This document shows positions 1-8,900 of a DNA stretch of 47,012 nt, in pieces. This DNA is from an uncultured Treponema sp. (lineage in GTDB: Bacteria; Spirochaetota; Spirochaetia; Treponematales; Treponemataceae), in assembly GCA_900316905.1 (NCBI GenBank), contig ONET01000022.1, forward strand, positions 1 through 47,012, written 5' to 3'. Position numbers and translations under genes: made by a program. The notes beneath the pieces were generated by a model, which saw only the letters and a program-made list of their open reading frames with translations, was not told the origin of the DNA and made no database searches. Each line of letters opens with the position of its first letter. Positions within the stretch are counted from its first letter, which is position 1.

Positions 1-123
1 ACGGCGAACGCCTTTGAAGAAGACCGCAAGGCTGCTCTTGATGCAGGCATGGATGAGCATATTTCCAAGCCGATAGATGTAGACAAAATGAAGTATATTT
101 TGTCGAGATTTCTTAAGAAGTGA
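1..123 (+). CDS. C-terminal end of a response-regulator receiver domain (partial)
   Basis: The window opens inside a reading frame that ends with TGA at 121-123. The 40 visible residues read as the last third of a CheY-like receiver domain: a TANAFEEDR segment (beta-4/alpha-4 switch region with the conserved Thr/Ala), then AGMDEHISKPID, where the Lys of the KP pair is the conserved phosphorylation-site lysine, then a last helix ending RFLKK. The TANA..EED..AGMD.H.SKPI wording is typical of receiver domains at the C-terminus of hybrid sensor histidine kinases. The kinase part would lie outside the window, so the parent architecture is inferred. Confidence 0.85.
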   Translation, partial: TANAFEEDRKAALDAGMDEHISKPIDVDKMKYILSRFLKK

Positions 124-133
124 AGCTTAAATG

Positions 134-591
134 TTAAAGACTGTTGATGGTGTCCACAATGAAAAGGTGATGCATAGGGATCACCTTGTTTTTGCCATTG
201 TTCGTGGCGAAGCGCATCAAGGCATAGACCAGCTCGCCATTCTCCGAATCCATATCCTTCTCAATGGCCATCAGGGCGTCTCCTTCAAGCCAGGAGACGA
301 TCCTACGGATTTCCCCTTCCGAGGCTTGGAGCCTGACGCTGCGGAAATAGTCAAGATTGTAGGGCTTGAGTTCCTTTTGAATCGTTGGATACTTGATTTT
401 GTCCGCTTTGATTCCAAGCACACGCTCTATCACGCCAGCGCAAATCTTGGGATCTTTCATCAACGCGCTGAACATCACATTCCTTGCAGGAATGTGGCCT
501 CTTAAGGTTTTGCACTCGCGCTTAAGCGCTCGGCACGGCTATAATCGTCGGTGAAGGTCAACTTTTCAATCGGCTTAAAATGTCGTTTCAT
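134..591 (-). pseudogene. Broken PD-(D/E)XK nuclease-family transposase (Rpn-like)
   Basis: A good start (ATG at 591 behind GGAGGAATT) opens MKRHFKPIEKLTFTDDY, the standard N-terminus of Rpn/PD-(D/E)XK transposase-like proteins, but the frame closes 12 codons later. The expected continuation (MFSALMKDPKICAGVIERVL, then FRSVRL) resumes at 475 in another frame, after 65 extra bases (476-540). After RSVRL the usual catalytic core with its Asp and the NIEMQ motif is missing, and the frame jumps to an acidic C-terminal piece that ends at 134. About 150 residues of an expected 280 or so remain. A GTG at 478 could restart translation of the 114-codon 3' part, but without the catalytic core it would not be an active nuclease. 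Confidence 0.75.
476..540 (-). repeat. 65-bp hairpin insertion inside the nuclease pseudogene
   Basis: These 65 bases separate the Tyr codon of LTFTDDY (541-543) from the ATG of MFSALMKD (473-475), two residues normally adjacent in this family. On the minus strand it carries a GCGCTTAAGCGC palindrome and, at its 3' end, a stem CACATTCC..GGAATGTG around a 5-nt loop. It has the same length (65 bp) as the period of the hairpin repeat at 32471-32593 and shares a GAGCGC...GCAAAAC wording with it, so it may be a diverged relative. That link is tentative. Confidence 0.5.
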
Positions 592-744
592 AATTCCTCC
601 TTAAAGCGCGGCCTGTTTTTTTTCCGCCGCAACTATAAGGTAGGAATTTTTTTAAAGAATTTAGTCTTTTTTTGAGAAAATCGTAAAAAAGTTTTAGTTA
701 TTTTTGCAAGGAAGGCTTGCGCTTTGTATGGGGAAGGGCGGAAA

Positions 745-910
745 GCAGCAAAACGGCGGCGCTATCAGCCGGCCAACCTACTTCCTGGCCACAATAACCA
801 TTGCCAGCGCTCGTAAGAGCGCAGTTGAATAAATTTCCTATAGCAAAACGGAGCGCAGCGACGTATCGTGCTCATATTCTGATTGTAAGGCTCAAAGTTA
901 TAGCCGCCGT
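745..910 (-). repeat. Degenerate duplication of the methyltransferase 3' end
   Basis: The 592-984 stretch has no gene. It holds a decayed copy of the sequence around the end of the methyltransferase gene. Block 745-805 matches 951-1011 (GCAAAACGGCGGCG, then a diverged last-codons segment), and 868-909 matches 1013-1054 closely (CATATTCTGATTGTA, then the TTATAGCCGCCGTAT segment encoding the YGGYN region). The two matching blocks adjoin each other at the gene end but are separated by about 65 extra bases here, where repeat copy R1a is inserted. Confidence 0.7.
801..870. repeat. Small hairpin repeat R1, copy a
   Basis: Begins TTGCCAG, then a CGCTC..GAGCG hairpin, a CAGTTGAATAAATTTCC segment and TAGCAAAACGGAGCG. 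It shares order and wording with copies at 912-962 and 32471-32593. Comparison with the intact gene end at 951-1060 shows about 65 bases of extra sequence here, so this copy looks inserted into a pre-existing sequence. Confidence 0.6.
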
Positions 911-911
911 A

Positions 912-962
912 TTGCCAGTTGTCCGCGCGAGCGGACACGTCAATATTACCACTAGCAAAACG
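912..962. repeat. Small hairpin repeat R1, copy b
   Basis: Starts with the same TTGCCAGT, then a GTCCGC..GCGGAC hairpin whose stem sequence differs from the other copies, then CAATATTACCACTAGCAAAAC. The stem varies while pairing is kept and the flank TACC-CTAGCAAAA is shared, which suggests the RNA or DNA hairpin matters. It lies just downstream of the methyltransferase stop codon. Confidence 0.55.
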
Positions 963-984
963 GCGGCGTCATCAGTCAACCAAA

Positions 985-1734
985 CTACTTTCTAGCGACA
1001 ATCACCATCGTTGACATATTCTGATTGTATGGCTCGAAGTTATAGCCGCCGTATATCTCCGCGCTCTTAAAGCCGCTTGCCAAAATCAGGCGCTTGAGTT
1101 CCACCGCGCTGTAGAGGCGCTGGACAAATTCGTGCTCTATGCGGCCGCCGTCCTTTCCAAGCAAAATCCACTTGGAGCGGAGGCCTTCCCACGCGCCTTC
1201 AACGCTAAACTGGGTCAGCACCGTCATGCCGGCGCGCTCAAACCATTCGCCTTCTGTCCAGAACTTAATCGCGGTTTCGCGGCTGACGCATTCCAAGATA
1301 AAAAAGCCGCCGTCCTTAACGCAGTCGGCGATATGGCGCAAAATCTGGATGTCCTCTTCTATCGTGTCGCAGTAGCCAAACGAAGTGTAAAGGTTTATCG
1401 CCGCGTCAAATTTCTTTTTGCTGGTGAATGTCCTAAGGTCGTCTTTTATCCATTCGATTTTGACGCCCTCGTCGGCGGCGCTTTCTTTGGCTGCGTCAAG
1501 TTCCGACTGAATCAAGTCAACGCCGGTGACCTTTAGGCCGCGCAAGGCAAGCTCGATGCTGATTCTTCCCGGACCGCAGCCCGCGTCCAAAACGCTCGCC
1601 CCTTTTGAAAGGCCCGCGATTTTGCAAACCGCTTCCGCCACGCCCGGAGCCTCCGCCCACTTTGGCGCGTCAAACATAATCGGCCCGTAATTTTTCCAAA
1701 AAGACTCGTTTTCAAACCAAGAGCGTTCCGCCAT
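985..1734 (-). CDS. Class I SAM-dependent methyltransferase
   Basis: A 249-residue soluble protein with the Rossmann methyltransferase signature. Motif I is VLDAGCGPGRIS at about residues 47-58, the acidic end of strand 2 is VTGVDL, the motif II/III region is KFDAAINLYTSFGY, and LKDGGFFILE-like motif V appears as VKDGGFFILE. These bind S-adenosylmethionine. The substrate cannot be told from the sequence; the closest broad family is the Methyltransf_25/11 group. The ATG at 1734 follows a GAGGTCTT ribosome site. It lies downstream of the barrel protein gene on the same strand with a 68-nt gap. Its 3' end is duplicated at 745-910. Confidence 0.85.
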   Translation of the reverse strand: MAERSWFENESFWKNYGPIMFDAPKWAEAPGVAEAVCKIAGLSKGASVLDAGCGPGRISIELALRGLKVTGVDLIQSELDAAKESAADEGVKIEWIKDDLRTFTSKKKFDAAINLYTSFGYCDTIEEDIQILRHIADCVKDGGFFILECVSRETAIKFWTEGEWFERAGMTVLTQFSVEGAWEGLRSKWILLGKDGGRIEHEFVQRLYSAVELKRLILASGFKSAEIYGGYNFEPYNQNMSTMVIVARK

Positions 1735-1802
1735 AAGACCTCCCCAGCGTTTTGTCCATTGTAAATATTATAGCGCGGTTGCCGCGAATTTTCCATAAAA
1801 AA

Positions 1803-2948
1803 CTAAAAGCTCGCGCCGCCCGAAAAGCTGTACTGGAAGCGATTTTCGTTTATGTTGTAGGACGCTCCCATCGAAAACGCTGGAAAAGCGAGCTTGGCCA
1901 AATAAACGCGCAGGCCCATTTCCGGGCCAGAGCAAGCGTAAATGGAATTGTTCAGCTCGCGCGCAACCGCGACTTCATAAAGTCCATAAATTGACAAAAC
2001 GCCAAACTTCGCTTTGACAACCGCAGCCTCAAATCCTGTGAACAAGCCGCAAATTTGGTCTGTCATAAAATAAGTTGGAAGCAGGGTGACGGCGGAATTG
2101 CCGCGGCCGACATAATTTGTCTTAAGAAGATTGTTTGAAAAAAATCCCCGCGCGCCAGTCACAAGGCGCAGACGATCAAAAAGCGCGCGTTGGACTTCGC
2201 CGCTTACAGAAACTGTTTGCGCGAAAACTTGCTCGCTTACGTCGGAAAACAAGAGCTCGCCGCCAACGTTAAACGAATTTACATTCAGGAAAAATCCGTT
2301 CCATGACGTAGTTGAAATTCCCCAAGACGCGTCAACGCTCCACTGATTGCGCCGCTGGACTTGCGGCGAATCTATTGGATTAAAGAACGAGTATCCAACG
2401 CCAAAGCTCGCTTGAGTCAAGTCGCTTGGCTTTAGCAAAATCTTTCCGCGGCCTCCAGCGTAAAAGCTTTCATATTCAAAAACTTTGTAATTGCGAGAAT
2501 TGGCAAACTCGCGCTTGTTTTTTGAAACGTTGCCCGCAAAAGCGAATCCAATCTCTCCCTTGCGAACCGGCGGCTTTTGAAAAACTCCTGCGGCCATTAT
2601 TCCGTTTGTGGAATACAGGCCTCCAAGAATCGTAGAACAATGAAGGCCAAAAGTGTTCATGTCCATCAAGAAAAGGCCGGCCGCAAAAGAATCGCCCGTG
2701 TTTTCCGCCTGCAACTTTGTCTCAATCGCTTTTAGCGTTTCATCAGACGCCGGCTTTTGCAAAAAACCGCTCAGCAATTTGTCCATGTAATGGCGCTTTG
2801 TTCTTTTTAGTCCTTCAATGTTAAAAGTGGAGATCAATAAATTTTGCTGAACATTGTCTTCCGCCAAAACGCCTTCTTCCTGCGAAAACACATTTCCGAC
2901 AGCGGCAAAAAAGAAAAGCAACGCAAAAAATATATTCTTTTTACTCAT
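1803..2948 (-). CDS. Probable outer-membrane beta-barrel protein
   Basis: A 381-residue exported protein. The first 23 residues form a signal peptide (KK, a long Phe/Leu/Ala core, then NVFSQ with likely cleavage after Ser). The rest is rich in short alternating hydrophobic/polar stretches with many Gly, Asn and aromatic residues (for example FGVGYSFFNP, SMGASYNINENRFQYSFSGG) and ends in Phe, which fits an outer-membrane barrel with a C-terminal insertion signal. No enzymatic motif is visible. It starts 33 nt after the sensor kinase stop and is probably the third gene of the regulator-kinase operon. The barrel assignment is inferred from composition, and I recognise no named family. Confidence 0.6.
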   Translation of the reverse strand: MSKKNIFFALLFFFAAVGNVFSQEEGVLAEDNVQQNLLISTFNIEGLKRTKRHYMDKLLSGFLQKPASDETLKAIETKLQAENTGDSFAAGLFLMDMNTFGLHCSTILGGLYSTNGIMAAGVFQKPPVRKGEIGFAFAGNVSKNKREFANSRNYKVFEYESFYAGGRGKILLKPSDLTQASFGVGYSFFNPIDSPQVQRRNQWSVDASWGISTTSWNGFFLNVNSFNVGGELLFSDVSEQVFAQTVSVSGEVQRALFDRLRLVTGARGFFSNNLLKTNYVGRGNSAVTLLPTYFMTDQICGLFTGFEAAVVKAKFGVLSIYGLYEVAVARELNNSIYACSGPEMGLRVYLAKLAFPAFSMGASYNINENRFQYSFSGGASF

Positions 2949-2981
2949 AAAATCTACATTTTTATTTTACATTTTTTTTCT

Positions 2982-4526
2982 CTATTTTACAATACAAGTG
3001 AACATTGAGCCAGGCCATTCTAGATTTTCGGTAACAGGACTTTGCGCTCTCAATTCCAAATTGTGTCGGGCGGCGATTTCCCTGGCAATCGCAAGGCCCA
3101 AACCGCTTCCCTCCTTGTTCCTAGCCGAAGAATCTTTTTTAAAGCGGTCAAAAACATGCGGCAAGTCCTCCGCGCTTATTCCGCATCCGCCGTCGCTCAC
3201 CGTAATTTTATCGTCGCCGATTTTCATCACAACCTCGCCGCCCTCCGGCGAAAACTTTACGGCGTTGTCCAAAATCGTCATGAACATTTGGCGAACGCGG
3301 CCGCCGTCTCCTTGGATTATTTTTTGGCCTTCAGTCCGTTCAATTTTTATCGAAACGTTTTTGGCTGCGGCCGCTTTTTGAATCGCCCGGGCGGCTTCGC
3401 AGGCGGCTTCCTTTACGTCAAAAGGCTCGCTTTCGATTTTAAAGCCAACTGTTTGCAAGCGGCTAAGCTCCAGCAAGTCGTTGACCAAGCGCTGCAAGTG
3501 AATCGTTTCCTTTAGCATTTGCCCTTGGTATTCGGCAACGTCATTAGGGGAAGAAACCACGCCGTCAACAAGCGCTTCAAGCGAGCCGCGAATGACTGTC
3601 ACCGGCGTTCGCAATTCGTGCGAAACGTTTGCGACAAAATCGCGGCGCATCTTTTCCAAACGAGCGCTTTCTTCGCTAGCGTCCTTAAGCTGAGCGGCGA
3701 GCGCGTCAAGCGTGGCGGCAAGCTCGCCCAACTCGTTTTTGTCGGCGACGCCTGTTTTTATTGAATAGTTTCCCTTGGCCAATTCTTTCGCCGCGCCATT
3801 CATTTTTTCTATCGGCTTTGTGAAGGAACGGCTCAAAAGCGCCGCGGCCAAAAGGGCAAGCAAAAAAGCGCTGGCAGCGCTGGCGGCTAAAAGACGAACG
3901 CTTTGCAAAATCGCCCCCCGCAAGCCCACAATCGGCGAATGTAAAAGCAAAACCCAAACAATATTGTCGCCGCCGCGCTCGTAGACCGGCGTGGCCGCGG
4001 TAAGGGATTTAATTTCCAAAACAGGATTAAAAACTTCGGTCACGGACGCTTCGCCCGCAAAGGCTTTTTTGAGAACCTCGTCCGCGCCCGGCGGCAATTT
4101 TGTTTCTTCCATCGGCCGCGGCGCGTTTTGGTCTTGCAAAGGATTTTCATTCCGCGGCGCGTTTTGGCCTTGCAATGAATATTTGTCGCGAGCCGGCCTC
4201 GGCGGTATTCCGTGCCCCGCCATCGTGACGACGTTCATCTTTTGGTCGATAAGCCACACGTCGGCCAAAGAAATTTCATGCAAGTTGCGAATCGCGAAAA
4301 TCGGATTTCGCCTATGGTTCCCAGAAGACATTTCGTAAATGCGCGAAAGGGTTCTGGACATTACTTGCGCCCGCCGCGTCAAATCGTTTTTAAAGATGGC
4401 CGTCGTGTGGCGCGCGATTAAAAAACAAAACAAGCCGCCTGTCACCGCCGTGGCCAACAAAAGCGCCGTCAAGAAAAACAAAAAAAGTTTTACGGAAATT
4501 TTCGCTTTTAAAATCCTAGCTTTCAA
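2982..4526 (-). CDS. Sensor histidine kinase (HAMP, HisKA, HATPase_c)
   Basis: Inner-membrane kinase of about 514 residues. A first membrane segment (FLFFLTALLLATAVTGGLF) is followed by a periplasmic sensor region with a proline/asparagine-rich QNAPR repeat, a second membrane segment near residue 220, a HAMP linker, then the phosphoacceptor H-box VSHELRTP (His near 309). The ATP-binding motifs follow in order: N-box LDNAVKFSPEGG, G1 VSDGGCGIS, F-box FDRF, G2 GSGLGLAIA. It overlaps the end of the regulator gene. No ATG is available; I prefer the TTG at 4526 behind GGGGT, with TTG at 4544 as the alternative. It should phosphorylate the adjacent regulator. The signal is unknown. Confidence 0.9.
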   Translation of the reverse strand: MKARILKAKISVKLFLFFLTALLLATAVTGGLFCFLIARHTTAIFKNDLTRRAQVMSRTLSRIYEMSSGNHRRNPIFAIRNLHEISLADVWLIDQKMNVVTMAGHGIPPRPARDKYSLQGQNAPRNENPLQDQNAPRPMEETKLPPGADEVLKKAFAGEASVTEVFNPVLEIKSLTAATPVYERGGDNIVWVLLLHSPIVGLRGAILQSVRLLAASAASAFLLALLAAALLSRSFTKPIEKMNGAAKELAKGNYSIKTGVADKNELGELAATLDALAAQLKDASEESARLEKMRRDFVANVSHELRTPVTVIRGSLEALVDGVVSSPNDVAEYQGQMLKETIHLQRLVNDLLELSRLQTVGFKIESEPFDVKEAACEAARAIQKAAAAKNVSIKIERTEGQKIIQGDGGRVRQMFMTILDNAVKFSPEGGEVVMKIGDDKITVSDGGCGISAEDLPHVFDRFKKDSSARNKEGSGLGLAIAREIAARHNLELRAQSPVTENLEWPGSMFTCIVK

Positions 4527-5190
4527 ATTTATACCCCGTTCCAAAGACCGTAGTGATTTTCCAGCCCTCGCTTTCCGCAGCGTCCAGCTTGGCGCGCAGG
4601 CGCTTTATGTGTTGGTCAACCGCGCGCGCGTCGCCGTTGTAGTCAACGCCCCAAATGTTGTTCAAAAGCTGTTCGCGCGAAAAAACGCGGTTTTGGTTTT
4701 GCAAAAAAAACGCGAGCGTTTCAAATTCTTTTTTTGTCACTGGAACATTCCGCTCGCCGACAAAGACGGCGCCGCTCTCCAAGTCAAGCGAAAGGTTTTT
4801 GGCGCGGAGTTTTTTGGCAACCGAAGCGGCTGGGGCGGCTCGACGCAAAATGCAGCGAATGCGCGCCATCACTTCCTGCGGAGAAAAAGGCTTTACGATG
4901 TAGTCGTCGGCGCCGATGTCAAGACCTAAAATTTTGTCAAAGTCTTCGCCGCGCGCGGTGACCATTATTATCGGAACATTGGAAGACTTTCTGATTTGCT
5001 TGCAAACCTCAAAGCCGTCAACCTTTGGCATCATCACGTCAAGCAAGACCATGTCAAATTTTATTTTTTCAAAATAGTCCAAGGCCTCTTGTCCGTCATG
5101 CGCGGCTGTCGGCTCATAGCCTTCCTTTTGGGCGTATGCGCAAAGCACCTTTACGATTTGTTCCGTGTCGTCGGCGATTAAAATTTTCAT
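4516..5190 (-). CDS. OmpR/PhoB-type response regulator
   Basis: A 224-residue two-domain regulator. The receiver domain has the acidic pair IADDTEQ, the phospho-acceptor Asp in LLDVMMPKVDG, the switch Thr in IIMVTARGED and Lys in YIVKPFSP. The C-terminal winged helix (VTKKEFETLAFFLQNQ, RVFSREQLLNNIWG, VDQHIKRLRAKL, GTGYKFE) is the OmpR DNA-binding form. The ATG at 5190 is chosen because it opens directly on MKILIADD. No ribosome site precedes it; an extended -10 (TG-T-TATAAT, TATAAT at 5197-5202) ends only 6 nt before the start, so the mRNA is probably leaderless. It is paired with the overlapping kinase gene. Confidence 0.92.
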   Translation of the reverse strand: MKILIADDTEQIVKVLCAYAQKEGYEPTAAHDGQEALDYFEKIKFDMVLLDVMMPKVDGFEVCKQIRKSSNVPIIMVTARGEDFDKILGLDIGADDYIVKPFSPQEVMARIRCILRRAAPAASVAKKLRAKNLSLDLESGAVFVGERNVPVTKKEFETLAFFLQNQNRVFSREQLLNNIWGVDYNGDARAVDQHIKRLRAKLDAAESEGWKITTVFGTGYKFES

Positions 5191-5234
5191 GTCATTATTA
5201 TAACACAAAGAAAAAATTCCGCCATATCTTTTTT

Positions 5235-5290
5235 TGCGTAACTTTCAAAATGTCACACCTTTGACACAAGTAAATTCGATAATAAAAGTG
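5235..5290 (+). promoter_or_regulatory. Promoter of the His-rich protein with a TGTCA/TGACA inverted pair
   Basis: TTGACA at 5261-5266 and TAAAAG at 5283-5288 are 16 nt apart, in front of the gene starting at 5341. Immediately upstream, TGTCACACCT is followed by TTGACACAAG, a short inverted TGTCA..TGACA pair overlapping the -35. The position between a regulator gene and a divergent exported-protein gene suggests a binding site for the adjacent OmpR-type regulator. That assignment is inference. Confidence 0.4.
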
Positions 5291-5340
5291 TAAGGAGCAG
5301 GAAATCTTTATTGCGGAACAATTGTTCCAAGGAGTTTAAT

Positions 5341-5856
5341 ATGAAAAAGACAGGAATCATCATCGCTGCCATCGCCTTAGTCGCCGCGGCAGGAACTTTT
5401 GCCCAACCCAGCGCCAAGGCAAAAAACGCCGACACAAAGAACGCGCCCAACTTTAGAGAGCCGCCCAAATTTGAAAAGCCCTCCGACGCCGACCTTAAGG
5501 CCTACCACGACGCCGAGCTTCAAAGCTACAAGATTTTGCTGGACGCGCAAGTCAAGGCAAAAATGGTCACGCAGGAATGGGCCGACGCGCGCTTGGCCTC
5601 GCTAAAAGCGATGCAAGCCGACTGCAAAGGCTTTTGCTTTTTCTTCAAAGGAAGCCACATTTACATGGCCGACCAAATTGGCCGCCCGCATTTTGGCCAC
5701 AAGTTCCACAAGCGCCATCACCACGACGGCAAGCTCGACTGCGGCCCGCGCATAGAGCGCCATCATGACGGACGCGGCCCCCGCCACCAGCGCAAAGACT
5801 TTTCGGGCGACGCCGCCCCGCAAGACGAAGACAGCGCGATAATAAACGAGCGCTAA
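5341..5856 (+). CDS. Exported His-rich protein, possible metal-binding partner of the two-component pair
   Basis: A 171-residue protein whose start at 5341 follows AAGGAGTTTAAT. Residues 1-21 are a signal peptide (KKTGIIIAAIALVAAAGTFAQ). A middle helical segment (YHDAELQSYKILLDAQ, then VTQEWADARLASLKAMQ) resembles the short helical modules of DUF2680-like exported proteins. The C-terminal half is very rich in His (HFGHKFHKRHHHD, ERHHDGRG) with three Cys, suggesting metal binding in the periplasm. It is divergent from the response regulator. The layout recalls periplasmic metal or envelope-stress proteins (Spy/CpxP-like in logic, not in sequence). Function is inferred from composition and position only. 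Confidence 0.6.
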   Translation: MKKTGIIIAAIALVAAAGTFAQPSAKAKNADTKNAPNFREPPKFEKPSDADLKAYHDAELQSYKILLDAQVKAKMVTQEWADARLASLKAMQADCKGFCFFFKGSHIYMADQIGRPHFGHKFHKRHHHDGKLDCGPRIERHHDGRGPRHQRKDFSGDAAPQDEDSAIINER

Positions 5857-5902
5857 AAACGAATCAAGGCGCGCGCCATCGCGACGCAATTCAGCTTGGC
5901 AA

Positions 5903-5937
5903 AAAAAGAACCGGCCCTTGCGGGCCGGTTCTTTTTA
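5903..5937 (+). terminator. Rho-independent terminator
   Basis: A perfect stem AAGAACCGGCCC / GGGCCGGTTCTT with a TTGC loop, followed by T4-5 and preceded by a run of A, so it can work in both directions. It lies between the convergent His-rich protein gene and the InlB-repeat lipoprotein gene. Confidence 0.9.
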
Positions 5938-5962
5938 CGCATAACGCATCCGTCCGTTGTTC

Positions 5963-8900
5963 CTAGAACTCTCGGATTGCCCGGACAGCGAAAGAGGCAT
6001 CTTTTGAGTAGTCAAGCAGCTTGGCATTGCCTCCTGCCGCAAGCCAGGCTTGTGTAGTCTCCCTCGCCTGGCTTGAAGTCCAATAATAATCGTCGCTGCT
6101 ATTTTTTATTTTCGTTCCATTTACAGCGCGTAGGCCATAAATCACACCAGCTACATCTAAATAAGTGGTTCGTACATCCTCTAAATAACTGACACTCCGC
6201 AGAAGTTCCGCCAGTTCTGGAAGCGTCGGCAAATACCAGCCGGTTTCATAGGCAGTTCCTTTGACGCGGCTTCCAGCTTGGTCTTTGTAACCATCGCAAA
6301 AATTGAATGCATACATTTGTTCAATTTTTTGAACACTATTCTTTACCGTTGCAAAGGTGTTGGTTCCGCGAAGCAATCCGTCAAACCGTACCTGTGGGTA
6401 AGTTGCGCCATACACGCATGTATTGTAAGCGCCATAATATTGGACGTGATGTATCTCTTCGCCATTTGCATAATAATAATGGCCCCCATATATTCTACCT
6501 TCACCGATGTATATAGGATGGGCGGCCGTGCTGTTGAATTTTATATAGCCTCCATTATCACTACCCAGGTAATTCCCACACCAAGGACCATAGCCCTCTG
6601 CCAAACCCACGCCAAGCACACAACTGCCAAGAAATTTTGAGGCCAACCACTTAAATTCTGCCTTGCCGTCATAAAAAATAACCGCAATGGCGTCGTTCTT
6701 TTGAGACTCTGAGAGGTAGCCGCGATTTTCGCGCGCAACAGCGGTTCCGTCTTTTAGCACAATATCGCCAATCGTATCAGGCTTTGCCTTAACCTTTGCC
6801 TTAAAATCAACTTCCACAAGCATGTCGCCGTCTGCCACCCAAAACCAATATTCTGTATCATCCTGATGCATTAGACAAATATTAGTTCCGCGCTCGCTTG
6901 TAGCTTGAACATTATCCACTCTTGATGCGATTATCTTATCAATCGCAGCTCCGGCAGGAATGTCTTTTGAAATCAAACTGCCTTCCGGAACATCATTAAT
7001 GAAGTAGCTCCCCAGCGAAGTCCGCATGTATATATTGTGCGTCTCTGTAGATTCATATTCTACATGTAGTGCAACAGCATTATTTCGAATTTCAGCCGGC
7101 ATTATAAAGACATGCTCGTCTGAAACAACACATACTTCATTGTACTGATTATCTGTTACCTTAACATTCTTAATTTTTTGGTTTTGCGGCGGTATTATAG
7201 TAATCACAACCGTAGCGCCAGGCATGAGGCCTGTCCTTTGATCGACAGAAACTTTCCCCGGTATATAATTGAAATTATTCAAAATACCATATGCCTCGCC
7301 AGAGTAGGAGTCGAACGTCGCGCCAATCGTAATGTCCGCTTTTGGCATGGTAAAGCAATAAAAGTCGTCTAGCGCGACAGACGCGCCTGTTATGGAAATT
7401 TTGTCTTTGCTTGCAAGTTTATATCCAGCGGCTGGCTTTACATTAAGCAAAACCTTTTGGCCCGCGTAATTTCCGCTTGCCCTAAACCCAGTTATCGAGC
7501 CGCCTGTAATTCCGCCGTCCAGCGCGATTGAATAAGTTCTTTCCGCAAATGTCGCCGTTACGGAAACATCGCCGTCTGGCATTGCAAACTTGACTTGTCC
7601 GCCCGCTTTGTCAAAAGAAAGAGAAATTGAGTTTGTTTCCCCGCCGGCAGAATATTGCGCGACAAGGCTTTCAACAACATAGTCTTTTGCGCCGCCTGTC
7701 GAAGGCGTTACCGTAAGCGTTATTTCTTCTCCTTCTTTAGCTGAAGCTTTGTCAGCCGCAACAGTTCCGTTTGCCCCGCCTGAAACAGTGATTGAATGAC
7801 TAACCAATTCTTTAAATGTCGCGCTTATCGTTACATCGCTTTCCGGCATGTCAAAAGAATTTCGCTGGCTCTCGACAATTCCGACAACACCGGTTATCGT
7901 ATAGGAATCAAGCTTATATCCGCTATCTGGAGCAGCGTAACATCCTATCGCCTCTCCAGCAAAGGCCTTTACTGTTTTATTGCCGTCAGTTGTTGCATAG
8001 GCGTCCCTCGGAGTTTCAACGGCAATATTTCCGTTTGTCGGCTTGGTCAATGTTATCGTGTAGATTTTTTTAAAGCTGGCATTAACGACAACATTGCTTT
8101 CAGGCATTACAAAAGTGTTTAGAGTTACCGGAATATCGTTTCCGTCCGCGTCCTTTACCGTAAGCGTGTCAAATTCATAGCCGTTGTCCGGCGTTGCATC
8201 AACCTTAACCGTCATTCCTTTTGAAAGAGCCAATGAAAGATTGTCTGAACTTTCGCCTACGGAAAATAAAACCTTTCCGTTTTGTATTCCTTGAGCCGCC
8301 GTAACTGTATATGACGATTCGCTTGCCGTCTTAAACGTCGCGCTTACCGTAACATCAGCGTCCGGCATTGCAAAAGTGTTTTGGTAAATTGTCAGCGCGC
8401 TGCCAGAAGAACTTGCCGCAAGCGCGTCAAGTTCAAAGCCGACGTATGGCAGTACAAGAATGGCAACCGTCGTTCCTTTTGAAGCCCGGCATGTCTCGCC
8501 TTGATCGGAATTATTTGTGAAAACCAGAATGCTCCCGCCTTGCATTCCTTGAGCCGAAACAGTGTGTGTTGATGATTGAGCCTTAAAAGAAACGTCAATT
8601 TCCACGTTTGCATTTGGCATGACAAACGAATTGTCTGTCACGTCAATATCATTAGCCGCATTCCCCTTCCCATAATACCGAACATATAGTTCGTCCAGCT
8701 GATAGTTAGCTTCAGGCGCTACGGTAAGATAAATTTTTTCGCCAGGAGCAATGCCTTCTGTCTTGCTTGCAGTAACGGTTCCGTGATTTTCACTTGCACC
8801 GCTTCCTGGATAAAAAATGGAAACCGAGCGCAAAACGCTAGGCTCCGGAGTCGCAGGCGTCGGAGTCACAGGCTCCGGAGTCGCAGGCATCGGAGTCACA

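Noticed and set aside
1132..1536. Open frames on the plus strand across the methyltransferase, and similar long frames opposite other genes
   Set aside because: They are complementary-strand by-products of GC-biased codons: no ribosome sites, no recognisable domains, and fully overlapped by well-supported genes.
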